From assembly GCA_026393015.1 (NCBI GenBank), contig JAPLBA010000013.1, forward strand, positions 1-46,316: a stretch of 46,316 bases of DNA. The letters run 5' to 3'. The translations under genes were made by a program, and so were the position numbers. The DNA comes from Actinomycetota bacterium. Lineage in GTDB: Bacteria; Actinomycetota; Actinomycetes; Nanopelagicales; Nanopelagicaceae. This document shows positions 38,369 through 46,316 of this stretch, piece by piece. How positions within the stretch are numbered: position 1 is the stretch's first letter; every line of letters begins with the position of its first letter. The notes below the pieces were generated by a model, which worked only from the letters and a program-made list of their open reading frames with translations, did not search any database and was not told where the DNA came from.

Positions 38369-39195
38369 GCGACCAAGATTCGGTGATCGAATGGTTCCTA
38401 GAGAATCAACGTGATCTTCCTTGGCGAAAGAGCACTCCATGGGGAGTGCTAGTCAGTGAGTTCATGCTCCAACAGACGCCGGTCAATCGCGTTCTTCCTA
38501 AGTGGAAGGAGTGGATGGATCGCTGGCCTACCCCTCCTGATTTGGCGCAAGCCACAAGTGGCGAAGTGATTAAGGCATGGGATCGACTGGGTTATCCAAG
38601 GCGAGCTCTTCGCCTTTACGAGAGTGCGCAAGTAATTACTGCAAATCATGATGGTCAGGTGCCATCCACTTATGAGGAGCTGCTCGCCCTTCCTGGTGTG
38701 GGCGATTACACCGCCGGCGCAATTCTCTCCTTTGCATTTAGTACACGAGCCGTCGTACTCGATACCAATGTGCGCAGAGTTATTACCCGCTGGCACCAAG
38801 GCGAGGAATTCCCACATTCCTCACTCTCTAAAGCAGAGCGCGCACTCGCTGAAGAATTAATCCCGAAGAGAAGTGCGTTGTGGGCGGGTGCAACTATGGA
38901 ACTGGGAGCGCTCGTCTGCACGGCAAAGAAACCAAATTGCAGCGAGTGTCCACTTCGAGAGACATGCGCATGGCGAGCAGCTGGATATCCACCAGGCACG
39001 CCGATGCGAACTCAAGGAAAGTGGCACGGGAGTGATCGACAATGTCGTGGCACCATCATGGCCGCTCTTCGACAAGGAGATTCTACTCTTTCGGAAATTT
39101 CATGGACAGACGAAGAGCAATTATTTCGTTGTATTGCCGCCCTGAAAGCAGAAAAGCTGCTCACCCAAGTGGGTAAGCAGCTCTCCTTGCCTTAA
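38365..39195 (+). CDS. mutY: A/G-specific adenine glycosylase
   Basis: DLPWRKSTPWGVLVSEFMLQQTPVNRVLPKW, LPGVGDYTAGAILSFAF, VLDTNVRRV, 4Fe-4S cluster Cys C-x6-C-x2-C-x5-C (CTAKKPNCSECPLRETC). Confidence 0.95.
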   Translation: MSDQDSVIEWFLENQRDLPWRKSTPWGVLVSEFMLQQTPVNRVLPKWKEWMDRWPTPPDLAQATSGEVIKAWDRLGYPRRALRLYESAQVITANHDGQVPSTYEELLALPGVGDYTAGAILSFAFSTRAVVLDTNVRRVITRWHQGEEFPHSSLSKAERALAEELIPKRSALWAGATMELGALVCTAKKPNCSECPLRETCAWRAAGYPPGTPMRTQGKWHGSDRQCRGTIMAALRQGDSTLSEISWTDEEQLFRCIAALKAEKLLTQVGKQLSLP

Positions 39196-39212
39196 TGATT
39201 AAAGCCCCATGA

Positions 39213-41726
39213 TTAAGCGGGGTCGCCGCTCTCTTCTAATGGTGCAGTGTCAGCTGGGCTATCCGGAGCGGTCGCTTTGGGTTCGCCCTTGAAGGTGAAC
39301 TGGCGCTCACTTTCTTCGCCCTCAACATCGACCACAATGATTTCGCCAGCCTTGATATCACCGTAGAGAATTTTCTCGGAGAGCAAGTCTTCGATTTCAC
39401 GTTGAATGGTGCGACGAAGCGGACGCGCTCCGAGGACTGGATCGTAACCACGCTCGGCTAGCAATTGTTTCGCTGCCGTGGTGAGCTCGATTCCCATATC
39501 TTTATCCTTCAGACGCTCATCGAGGCGGCCAATCATCAAGTCGACGATAGTGACAATCTCATCTTGAGCGAGCTGGTGGAAGACCACGATGTCATCGATG
39601 CGGTTAAGGAACTCTGGGCGGAAGTGAGTCTTAAGTTCATCGCCGACCTTTGTCTTCATGCGCTCATAACTCGTTTGAGTGTCACCGACGTTCGCAAAGC
39701 CGAGATTGAGGCCCTTAGAGATATCCCGAGTACCAAGGTTGGTGGTCATGATGATGACCGTGTTTTTGAAGTCAACAGAACGACCATGGGCGTCCGTAAG
39801 GCGACCTTCTTCAAGTACTTGGAGAAGTGAGTTAAAGATATCTGGATGCGCCTTCTCAATTTCGTCGAAGAGCACTACCGAGAACGGCTTACGGCGCACT
39901 TTCTCAGTAAGCTGTCCACCTTCGTCGTAGCCCACATATCCTGGAGGCGAACCGAAGAGGCGCGAGACTGTGTGCTTCTCTGAGTACTCGCTCATGTCGA
40001 GCATGATGAGTGAATCCTCATCACCAAAGAGGAACTCCGCAAGCGTCTTAGAAAGTTCTGTCTTACCTACACCTGATGGACCGGCGAAGATAAACGAGCC
40101 ACCAGGGCGCTTTGGATCCTTAAGACCAGCACGTGTACGCCTGATGGCTTGTGAGAGCGCCTTGATAGCTTGCTCCTGGCCGATGACGCGCTTGTGAAGT
40201 TCAGTTTCCATGCGAAGCAGACGCGACGTCTCTTCTTCAGTGAGCTTGAAGACTGGGATACCGGTTGCGATCGCGAGAACTTCAGCAATGAGTTCCTCAT
40301 TTACCTCAGCGACGACATCCATGTCGCCAGACTTCCATTGCTTTTCGCGCTCAGCCTTTTCAAGAAGAAGGTTCTTCTCCTTATCGCGCAGCTGTGCGGC
40401 CTTTTCGAAGTCTTGGCCATCGATTGAGGACTCTTTTTCGCGACGCACGTTCGCAATGCGCTCATCGAACTCGCGAAGCTCAGGTGGAGCAGTCATGCGA
40501 CGAATGCGAAGACGTGAGCCTGCTTCGTCAATGAGGTCGATTGCCTTATCTGGCAGGAAGCGATCAGCTACGTAGCGATCAGCCATGGTGGCAGCTGCTA
40601 CCAATGCGCCATCGGTGATTGAAACGCGGTGATGAGTTTCGTAACGATCGCGAAGACCCTTCAAAATTTCGATGGTGTGAGCCACGGATGGCTCCTTTAC
40701 CTGAATAGGTTGGAAGCGACGCTCGAGGGCAGCATCCTTTTCCAGGTGCTTGCGATACTCATCGAGTGTGGTGGCACCAATGGTCTGGAGTTCACCACGA
40801 GCAAGCATCGGCTTCAATATGCTCGCTGCGTCGATGGCGCCTTCAGCAGCACCTGCACCTACGAGCGTATGGATTTCGTCGATGAAAATAATGATGTCGC
40901 CGCGAGTGCGAATTTCCTTCAGCACTTTCTTGAGGCGTTCTTCGAAATCTCCACGGTAACGGCTGCCAGCAACAAGGGCACCGAGGTCGAGTGTGTAGAG
41001 CTGCTTATCTTTAAGCGTTTCTGGGACATCTCCCTTGATGATTGCTTGTGCAAGTCCTTCAACCACAGCCGTCTTACCAACACCAGGCTCACCAATAAGA
41101 ACTGGATTATTTTTCGTGCGACGTGAGAGAACCTGCATCACGCGTTCGATTTCTTTTTCGCGACCGATAACTGGATCGAGTTTTCCTTCACGTGCTGCTT
41201 GGGTGAGGTTGCGACCGAATTGATCTAAAACGAGCGAAGTTGAAGCAGTGCCTTCAGCTGGGCCACTCGAAGTTGTGGTCTCTTTACCTTGGTAACCAGA
41301 GAGCAGTTGAATTACTTGTTGGCGTACGCGATTAAGATCGGCACCTAGTTTGACGAGCACCTGAGCGGCCACACCTTCACCTTCGCGAATCAATCCCAGA
41401 AGGATGTGCTCGGTACCGATGTAGTTATGTCCTAACTGCAAAGCTTCACGAAGAGAGAGTTCGAGTACCTTTTTGGCGCGCGGAGTAAATGGAATGTGAC
41501 CACTCGGCGCTTGTTGCCCTTGCCCGATGATCTCTTCTACCTGTGCTCGCACGGCCTCTAATGAGATGCCGAGGGATTCAAGCCCCTTGGCGGCAACGCC
41601 TTCACCCTCGTGAATCAATCCCAGAAGGATGTGCTCGGTGCCGATGTAGTTGTGATTGAGCATCCGGGCCTCTTCTTGGGCCAAGACGACAACTCTGCGG
41701 GCTCGATCTGTAAATCTCTCAAACAT
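39213..41726 (-). CDS. clpC: ATP-dependent Clp protease ATP-binding subunit ClpC
   Basis: Two Clp_N repeats ([14 protein letters not shown]), [15 protein letters not shown] and [12 protein letters not shown] Walker A motifs, UVR-like region; SD GAGGAG before ATG. Confidence 0.97.
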   Translation of the reverse strand: MFERFTDRARRVVVLAQEEARMLNHNYIGTEHILLGLIHEGEGVAAKGLESLGISLEAVRAQVEEIIGQGQQAPSGHIPFTPRAKKVLELSLREALQLGHNYIGTEHILLGLIREGEGVAAQVLVKLGADLNRVRQQVIQLLSGYQGKETTTSSGPAEGTASTSLVLDQFGRNLTQAAREGKLDPVIGREKEIERVMQVLSRRTKNNPVLIGEPGVGKTAVVEGLAQAIIKGDVPETLKDKQLYTLDLGALVAGSRYRGDFEERLKKVLKEIRTRGDIIIFIDEIHTLVGAGAAEGAIDAASILKPMLARGELQTIGATTLDEYRKHLEKDAALERRFQPIQVKEPSVAHTIEILKGLRDRYETHHRVSITDGALVAAATMADRYVADRFLPDKAIDLIDEAGSRLRIRRMTAPPELREFDERIANVRREKESSIDGQDFEKAAQLRDKEKNLLLEKAEREKQWKSGDMDVVAEVNEELIAEVLAIATGIPVFKLTEEETSRLLRMETELHKRVIGQEQAIKALSQAIRRTRAGLKDPKRPGGSFIFAGPSGVGKTELSKTLAEFLFGDEDSLIMLDMSEYSEKHTVSRLFGSPPGYVGYDEGGQLTEKVRRKPFSVVLFDEIEKAHPDIFNSLLQVLEEGRLTDAHGRSVDFKNTVIIMTTNLGTRDISKGLNLGFANVGDTQTSYERMKTKVGDELKTHFRPEFLNRIDDIVVFHQLAQDEIVTIVDLMIGRLDERLKDKDMGIELTTAAKQLLAERGYDPVLGARPLRRTIQREIEDLLSEKILYGDIKAGEIIVVDVEGEESERQFTFKGEPKATAPDSPADTAPLEESGDPA

Positions 41727-41830
41727 GGGGTACTCCTCTCTCTCTTTAGCCTAACGCTCAGGGGTCAGAGTTACTTCCCGAGTTTCCTCCCACCAACTGA
41801 AGAGCTCAGATTTGATCATAAATGTATTAT

Positions 41831-41860
41831 TTGAGACATTTGACACAATCCTCGGATAAT
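41831..41860 (+). promoter_or_regulatory. Candidate sigma70-type promoter of the rhodopsin gene
   Basis: TTGAGA (41831-41836), 18-nt spacer, GATAAT (41855-41860); predicts a leader of ~138 nt to ATG 42005. Confidence 0.5.
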
Positions 41861-41939
41861 TTTAGAAAATTCACCTTCTTCCCAGGTTTTAAGTGGCGCC
41901 CATCACAGAAGAGCGAGAGAATCTACTGTCCTAATCCTT

Positions 41940-41958
41940 GGGTGCCCCAGTGGCACCC
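41940..41958 (+). other. Inverted repeat in rhodopsin 5' leader (7-bp stem, 5-nt loop)
   Basis: GGGTGCC-CCAGT-GGCACCC. Confidence 0.7.
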
Positions 41959-41960
41959 CA

Positions 41961-41988
41961 GATGTTTCATCGTCGATGTTTCATCGTC
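41961..41988 (+). repeat. Perfect 14-bp tandem duplication in rhodopsin 5' leader
   Basis: GATGTTTCATCGTC twice, back to back, 41961-41974 and 41975-41988. Confidence 0.95.
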
Positions 41989-42004
41989 AGAGAGAGAGTT
42001 ACCC

Positions 42005-42778
42005 ATGCTGGATTTGTCAGACGGCCAATGGAGTTCACTTTTTAATATCTTCTCCTTCGGCCTCATTTCGATGTTGGCGTGCACTGTATTTACCCTCGTC
42101 TCACAGAGCCGAGTTCTCCCCAAGTACCGCGCCGCCTTGGTGATGTCTTCGATGGTCACCCTGATCGCTGGATATCACTACTGGAGAATTTTCAATTCGT
42201 TCGAAGAGTCTTCGCACGACAACATGCTCACAATTGGCTCTGCGCACGGCGCATTCAACGAGGCCTACCGCTATGTTGACTGGATCCTCACGGTTCCACT
42301 TTTGCTCGTTGAGGTAATTGCTGTTCTGGCTCTTGCTCGCCAAGCATCGAAGTCACTTATGACTCGACTCATACCTGCATCGGCAGCCATGATCGCGCTC
42401 GGCTACCCAGGCGAAATTTCTACCGTAACGAGTCAAAAGGTAATTTGGGGCGTCTTGTCGACACTTCCATTCCTCTACATTCTTTACGTACTTTTCGTTG
42501 AGCTGACTAAGTCACTTGGCAATCAACCCGATGGAGTGGCAGCCACAGTTAGTCGACTTCGCCTACTTCTCATTGGAACATGGGGCGTTTACCCACTCTC
42601 CTACCTGATTCCAATGATCATTACGAGTCCAACCGCTACAGAAGCGGCAGGGCTCTTCACTGCGCGTCAAATTGGTTACACGATTGCTGACGTTTTGGCG
42701 AAGTGTGTATTCGGTCTGACGATCTACAAGATTGCCCGCATGAAGTCTGCTGCAGAAGGTATGGCAGAGACTCACTAG
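42005..42778 (+). CDS. Actinorhodopsin-type light-driven proton pump
   Basis: Seven-TM opsin; helix C RYVDWILTVPLLLVE (D92/T96/E103), helix G DVLAKCVFG (K233), GYHYW. Start chosen at ATG 42005; the track ORF 5' extension (41822) crosses a hairpin and a non-triplet repeat. Confidence 0.95.
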   Translation: MLDLSDGQWSSLFNIFSFGLISMLACTVFTLVSQSRVLPKYRAALVMSSMVTLIAGYHYWRIFNSFEESSHDNMLTIGSAHGAFNEAYRYVDWILTVPLLLVEVIAVLALARQASKSLMTRLIPASAAMIALGYPGEISTVTSQKVIWGVLSTLPFLYILYVLFVELTKSLGNQPDGVAATVSRLRLLLIGTWGVYPLSYLIPMIITSPTATEAAGLFTARQIGYTIADVLAKCVFGLTIYKIARMKSAAEGMAETH

Positions 42779-42784
42779 TAAGCG

Positions 42785-42811
42785 ATTGGTCACCAATAAT
42801 TGGTCACCAAT
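42785..42811. repeat. Two copies of palindrome ATTGGTCACCAAT, 14-bp period
   Basis: ATTGGTCACCAAT at 42785-42797 and 42799-42811; each copy is palindromic around a central C. Confidence 0.95.
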
Positions 42812-42846
42812 GAGGGGGAGAGTAGCCTGGCTACTCTCCCCCTCAT
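42810..42846 (+). terminator. Strong hairpin downstream of rhodopsin (18-bp arms)
   Basis: ATGAGGGGGAGAGTAGCC-T-GGCTACTCTCCCCCTCAT; no strong U-tract follows. Confidence 0.75.
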
Positions 42847-42862
42847 CATTTAAGGAGTACTT

Positions 42863-43105
42863 GTGAAGTTAAGTTATCTTCGAATGCTCGCCTACACATT
42901 GATTGCTGTGGGTCTCATTAACTGGGATTACCAGCGAGGGAATCCGCAAGTCATCTCTCACAGCCTCATCATTATTCTTCCCGGAGCGATTTTGCTTCTC
43001 TCCACATTCATTAACCCGCTTCGCAGGTGGGTAACTCTTAGGACCTATGCAATTCTCTGGGTAGGTATCGCTCTCGTAACGATTGGTTACGCGTTCCTAA
43101 ACTGA
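42863..43105 (+). CDS. Small membrane protein of unknown function (80 aa)
   Basis: SD AAGGAG then GTG; two or more hydrophobic helices (LAYTLIAVGLINW, SLIIILPGAILLLSTFI, YAILWVGIALVTIGYAFL). Confidence 0.75.
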   Translation: MKLSYLRMLAYTLIAVGLINWDYQRGNPQVISHSLIIILPGAILLLSTFINPLRRWVTLRTYAILWVGIALVTIGYAFLN

Positions 43106-43635
43106 CGCAGCAACTGACGCAGCTCCGACTCACCGTTCATTTCGGCGAGCGAGGCAACTACTCCTTCGTGCTCGGCCAGTGCCCACACTCCGGGGTCACG
43201 CGCTGCTAAATGCTGACTAGATGCGTGCGGCTGTACTCGCCCGGGGATAAGCCCCAACCCAGCAACACTCTGGCCGCGATCCGGCAAATAAGTAGTGGCT
43301 GCCAACACCATGGCGCCGGCGCTTGCCCCCCAGATTGCCGGGAGCCCAGCGAGAAAGTCTCGATGAGGCAAGAGACTCTCCAAAAGAAGGCGAGGGGATC
43401 CGCCAGGTAGCACCAGAGCCTGGGCATCCCTGAGGTCTGTGATGCGTCGAGCCTTCCGGCCAAAAGATGCAAAATACCCAATCGCATTCTCGGAGGTGAG
43501 CGCCGCACTCCGCTCGTGCTCGCTGGCACCAGGAAAGATCGTGATTTCTAAATCTGGGACGAGAGAGAGAAAGTACGCATCCATCTCACGGCACATCGCG
43601 GAAAACTCGGCGCCACCTTGAATACAAATAATCAT
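43087..43635 (-). CDS. Peptidase S51 / type 1 glutamine amidotransferase-like protein
   Basis: ALVLPGGSPRLLLESL and IWGASAGAMVLA (GASAGA nucleophile elbow), GLGLIPG. Confidence 0.8.
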   Translation of the reverse strand: MIICIQGGAEFSAMCREMDAYFLSLVPDLEITIFPGASEHERSAALTSENAIGYFASFGRKARRITDLRDAQALVLPGGSPRLLLESLLPHRDFLAGLPAIWGASAGAMVLAATTYLPDRGQSVAGLGLIPGRVQPHASSQHLAARDPGVWALAEHEGVVASLAEMNGESELRQLLRQFRNA

Positions 43636-44132
43636 TACAAGTGTTTGATCATGCGGGAATTGCCTAACGTATTTGGTTTGACACTTTCAAGATCCAAGAA
43701 TTCGGCAATACCCGCGTCATACGAACGCAATAGTTGTTGATATACCTCGGGGGCAACAGGCGAACCTTCAATCTCCACAAATCCATGACGGCCAAAGAAT
43801 TCCGTTTCAAAAGTGAGGCAAAAGATCCGAGATACGCCAATGGTGCGCGCGCGTTCAATAATCGTTTCAAGAATTGCGTGACCCACACCTTTTCCGCGAA
43901 GAGCTTCATCGACGGCCACGGTACGAACCTCGGCAAGATCCTCCCAAAGTACGTGGAGCGCTCCGCAGCCCACAACTTTGCCATCTTGCTCGCCAACAAA
44001 GAATTCTTGAACAGCTTCGTAGAGCGTGACAGTCTCTTTGGAGAGCAGCCTTCCTGGAATTGAATAGAAATCTACGAGACCACGAATCCCGGGAATATCT
44101 TTCGTGCGCGCTGGCCGAATAATGAAAGTCAT
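43635..44132 (-). CDS. Amino-acid N-acetyltransferase (GNAT, ArgA-like)
   Basis: FIIRPARTKDIPGIRGLVDFYS, VGCGALHVLWEDLAEVRTVAVDEALRGKGVGHAILETIIERAR, FGRHGFVEIE. Confidence 0.85.
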   Translation of the reverse strand: MTFIIRPARTKDIPGIRGLVDFYSIPGRLLSKETVTLYEAVQEFFVGEQDGKVVGCGALHVLWEDLAEVRTVAVDEALRGKGVGHAILETIIERARTIGVSRIFCLTFETEFFGRHGFVEIEGSPVAPEVYQQLLRSYDAGIAEFLDLESVKPNTLGNSRMIKHL

Positions 44133-44133
44133 A

Positions 44134-45636
44134 TTATTCCGGCTTCACTAACGGGAAAAGAATAGTTTCCCGGATACCCAGACCAGTGAGTGCCATGAGG
44201 AGTCGATCGACTCCCATGCCCATTCCGCCCATAGGTGGCATGCCAAATTCCATGGCTCGCAAGAAGTCTTCATCAAGTTGCATAGCTTCTGTATCACCCT
44301 TGGCGGCAAGTAACGACTGCTCGGTAAGACGTTCGCGTTGAATGATGGGATCTATTAATTCTGAGTAGCCGGTGGCTAATTCAAAGCCATCAATGTAGAG
44401 ATCCCACTTCTCGGCCACACCAGCCTCGCTTCGGTGAGCCCGCACAAGAGGTGAGGTGTCTACTGGGAAGCCGCGAACAAATGTCGGTTCCTGCAATTGG
44501 TCCTTGCAGAGATACTCGAAGAGCTCTTCAGCAAGCTTGCCTGGAATCCACTTCGGATCAACGCTGAGACCCACGGCCTTGGCGTGCTTGAGTAATTCGT
44601 CATAAGAAGTAATTCCGGTGACTTCGGTGCCTAAAGCTTTCGAGATGGCGCCAAAGAGCGAGATCTCGTGCCATGTGCCACCTAAGTTACGCACTGATCC
44701 ATCCGCATGAGTGACCAGATGAGAGCCGAAGACGCTCATAGCCGCTTCTTGCACTAACCCACGTGTGAGATCGGCGATGGAATTCCAATCACCGAAGGAT
44801 TCGTAGCACTCAACCATGGCAAATTCTGGAGAGTGACTCGAGTCGGCACCTTCGTTACGAAAATTTCGATTGATCTCATACACGCGCTCCAAGCCACCCA
44901 CCACGCAACGCTTGAGATAAAGCTCGGGGGCGATTCTCAGAAAGAGATCCATATCGTAGGCGTTGATATGAGTGACGAAAGGTCGGGCAGTAGCTCCACC
45001 ATGAAGTACTTGAAGCATCGGAGTTTCTACTTCGATAAATGTACGAGCATGGAATGACTCGCGAAGTGAGCGCATCACGTTTGGACGCAGGCGCGCAACA
45101 TCGCGAGCAGTATCGCGCATGATCAAATCGACGTACCGCATGCGCACACGAGTCTCTTCGGAGAGTGGCTTATGTTCTACAGGAAGCGGGCGTAGTGCTT
45201 TAGCTGCATGCATCCAGGAAGAAGCAAGCACCGAAAGTTCACCGCGCTTTGAAGTGATTACTTCGCCGGTAACTGAAACGAGATCACCAAGATCAACATC
45301 GCTCTTCCAAGCCGCAAGCACATCTTCGCCGGCGCGATCCAAAGAGAACATCACTTGAAGCTGAGTGCCATCGCCTTCGCGAAGCGTGGCAAAAGCCAGC
45401 TTGCCGGTGTCGCGTTTAAAGATGACCCGACCGGTAACGCTCTCGCTCTCCCCGGTAGCGACATCAATTTCCAGATCAGCAAAACGCTCCCGGAGCGCCT
45501 TGAGGGTAGTGGTGCGAGGAACAGCGACCGGATAGGGATCCAGGCCAGCAGCAATCAAGCGGCTGCGCTTCTCGCGCCGGATCCGCATTTGCTCTGGAAC
45601 ATCGTCTTCAAGCGCGGACTTAGATTGCTCGGTCAT
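44134..45636 (-). CDS. lysS: Lysyl-tRNA synthetase (class II)
   Basis: [95 protein letters not shown]. Confidence 0.97.
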   Translation of the reverse strand: MTEQSKSALEDDVPEQMRIRREKRSRLIAAGLDPYPVAVPRTTTLKALRERFADLEIDVATGESESVTGRVIFKRDTGKLAFATLREGDGTQLQVMFSLDRAGEDVLAAWKSDVDLGDLVSVTGEVITSKRGELSVLASSWMHAAKALRPLPVEHKPLSEETRVRMRYVDLIMRDTARDVARLRPNVMRSLRESFHARTFIEVETPMLQVLHGGATARPFVTHINAYDMDLFLRIAPELYLKRCVVGGLERVYEINRNFRNEGADSSHSPEFAMVECYESFGDWNSIADLTRGLVQEAAMSVFGSHLVTHADGSVRNLGGTWHEISLFGAISKALGTEVTGITSYDELLKHAKAVGLSVDPKWIPGKLAEELFEYLCKDQLQEPTFVRGFPVDTSPLVRAHRSEAGVAEKWDLYIDGFELATGYSELIDPIIQRERLTEQSLLAAKGDTEAMQLDEDFLRAMEFGMPPMGGMGMGVDRLLMALTGLGIRETILFPLVKPE

Positions 45637-45654
45637 AGATAGAGAGCCTAAAGG

Positions 45655-46316
45655 TCAGTTGCGGGCAAAGACCAACTCAAGGCCGATCAAAGTGAGGTCG
45701 GGTTCATGAAATTCGATGGTTTCGCTAATTCCGAGGACCAGCGGAGCTAATCCTCCGGTAGCCACCACCACCACAGGGCCGGCATCCAATTCCTCGGTGA
45801 TCCGGCGCACCAGACCATCCACTTGGCCGGCGAATCCGTAGATCATGCCCGATTGCAAGGCTTCGACCGTGTTCTTGCCAATCACCGACCGTGGTTTGAC
45901 TAACTCCACCTTACGGAGCTGTGCGGCCCGGGAGGAGAGCGCATCGAGTGAGATTTCGATTCCGGGAGCGAGCGCGCCACCTAAGAACTCACCCTTTGCC
46001 GAGACGACATCAAGGTTGGTGGAAGTTCCAAAGTCCACCACGATAACGGCACCCGCCTCACCAAAGAGCGTGTGTGCAGCGAGTGTGTTCACAATGCGAT
46101 CAGCCCCGATCTCTCGTGGATTATCTACCAGGAGAGGAACACCAGTTTTGGTACCTGGTTCGATGATGACGGTGTGAATGTCGGAGAAATAACGCGAAAG
46201 CATCGTGCGGATTTCGCGCAAGACAGCAGGAACGGTGGAACAGACACAAATCCCGGTGACTTTGTATCCGTCTAAGAGCGATCGATATTGCAACGCTAAC
46301 TCGTCAGCGGTATCAC
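45655..46316 (-). CDS. coaX: Type III pantothenate kinase (5' end beyond window)
   Basis: DNPREIGADRIVNTLAAH, VVDFGTSTNLDVVSAKGEFLGGALAPGIEISLDALSSRAAQLRKVEL, GQVDGLVRRI; reading frame stays open to the window edge (..DTADELALQYRSLLDG). Confidence 0.93.
   Translation of the reverse strand, partial: DTADELALQYRSLLDGYKVTGICVCSTVPAVLREIRTMLSRYFSDIHTVIIEPGTKTGVPLLVDNPREIGADRIVNTLAAHTLFGEAGAVIVVDFGTSTNLDVVSAKGEFLGGALAPGIEISLDALSSRAAQLRKVELVKPRSVIGKNTVEALQSGMIYGFAGQVDGLVRRITEELDAGPVVVVATGGLAPLVLGISETIEFHEPDLTLIGLELVFARN

Noticed and set aside
40629-41126. 165-aa plus-strand ORF
   Set aside because: Antisense to the highly conserved ClpC AAA+ region; shadow ORF.
41748-41770. Possible ClgR-like operator upstream of clpC (CGCTCAGGGG)
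   Set aside because: Only half matches the remembered ClgR consensus; not enough to call.
41822-42004. 5' extension of the rhodopsin ORF (61 extra codons)
   Set aside because: Extension overlaps the candidate promoter, a hairpin and a 14-bp (non-multiple of 3) tandem repeat; opsin homology begins at MLDLSDGQW (42005).
1-46316. CRISPR arrays, tRNA/rRNA genes, transposases, prophage or toxin-antitoxin systems
   Set aside because: Looked for in intergenic gaps and ORF translations; nothing convincing seen. The only clear short repeats are those around the rhodopsin gene.

Overview
This 46.3-kb window is dense, apparently chromosomal DNA from an actinobacterium. An actinorhodopsin-type proton pump embedded in actinobacterial housekeeping synteny suggests a freshwater, Nanopelagicales/acI-like lineage (inference only). 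Blocks from left to right: nuoB(partial)-nuoA; geranylgeranyl reductase family protein and a menaquinone cluster (menG, bioY, menF, alpha/beta hydrolase, menD, menC, menB, menE, menA); class I FBP aldolase; System II cytochrome c biogenesis (ccsB-resB-ccdA-tlpA) with a histidine phosphatase and a HAD hydrolase; an XPB-type helicase and its partner protein, separated by a 4.5-kb block (ABC substrate-binding protein, NSAR/OSBS-like enolase, GNAT, M20 peptidase); glutaredoxin, acyltransferase and epimerase; two large secreted proteins around a tiny bS22/AURKAIP1-COX24 ORF that the ORF track misses; lysE, proC, proline dehydrogenase, TIM barrel, ppx; radA-mutY; clpC; rhodopsin; lysS; coaX(partial). 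I saw no tRNA, rRNA, CRISPR array, transposase or phage genes. Best leads: (1) a putative D- to L-amino-acid conversion module (NSAR + GNAT + M20); (2) a rhodopsin with a DTE pump motif, a Gly at the putative carotenoid-antenna fenestration, a structured 5' leader with a 14-bp tandem repeat, and two identical palindromes followed by an 18-bp hairpin downstream; (3) a recurrent -10-like TANNNT (often TAGGCT) placed 6-8 nt before start codons, suggesting leaderless transcription, including a symmetric bidirectional menB/menE promoter; (4) a secreted HEXXH protein with a propeller-like C-terminus; (5) synteny changes around radA-mutY and clpC-lysS. All calls come from reading the sequence; no searches were run.
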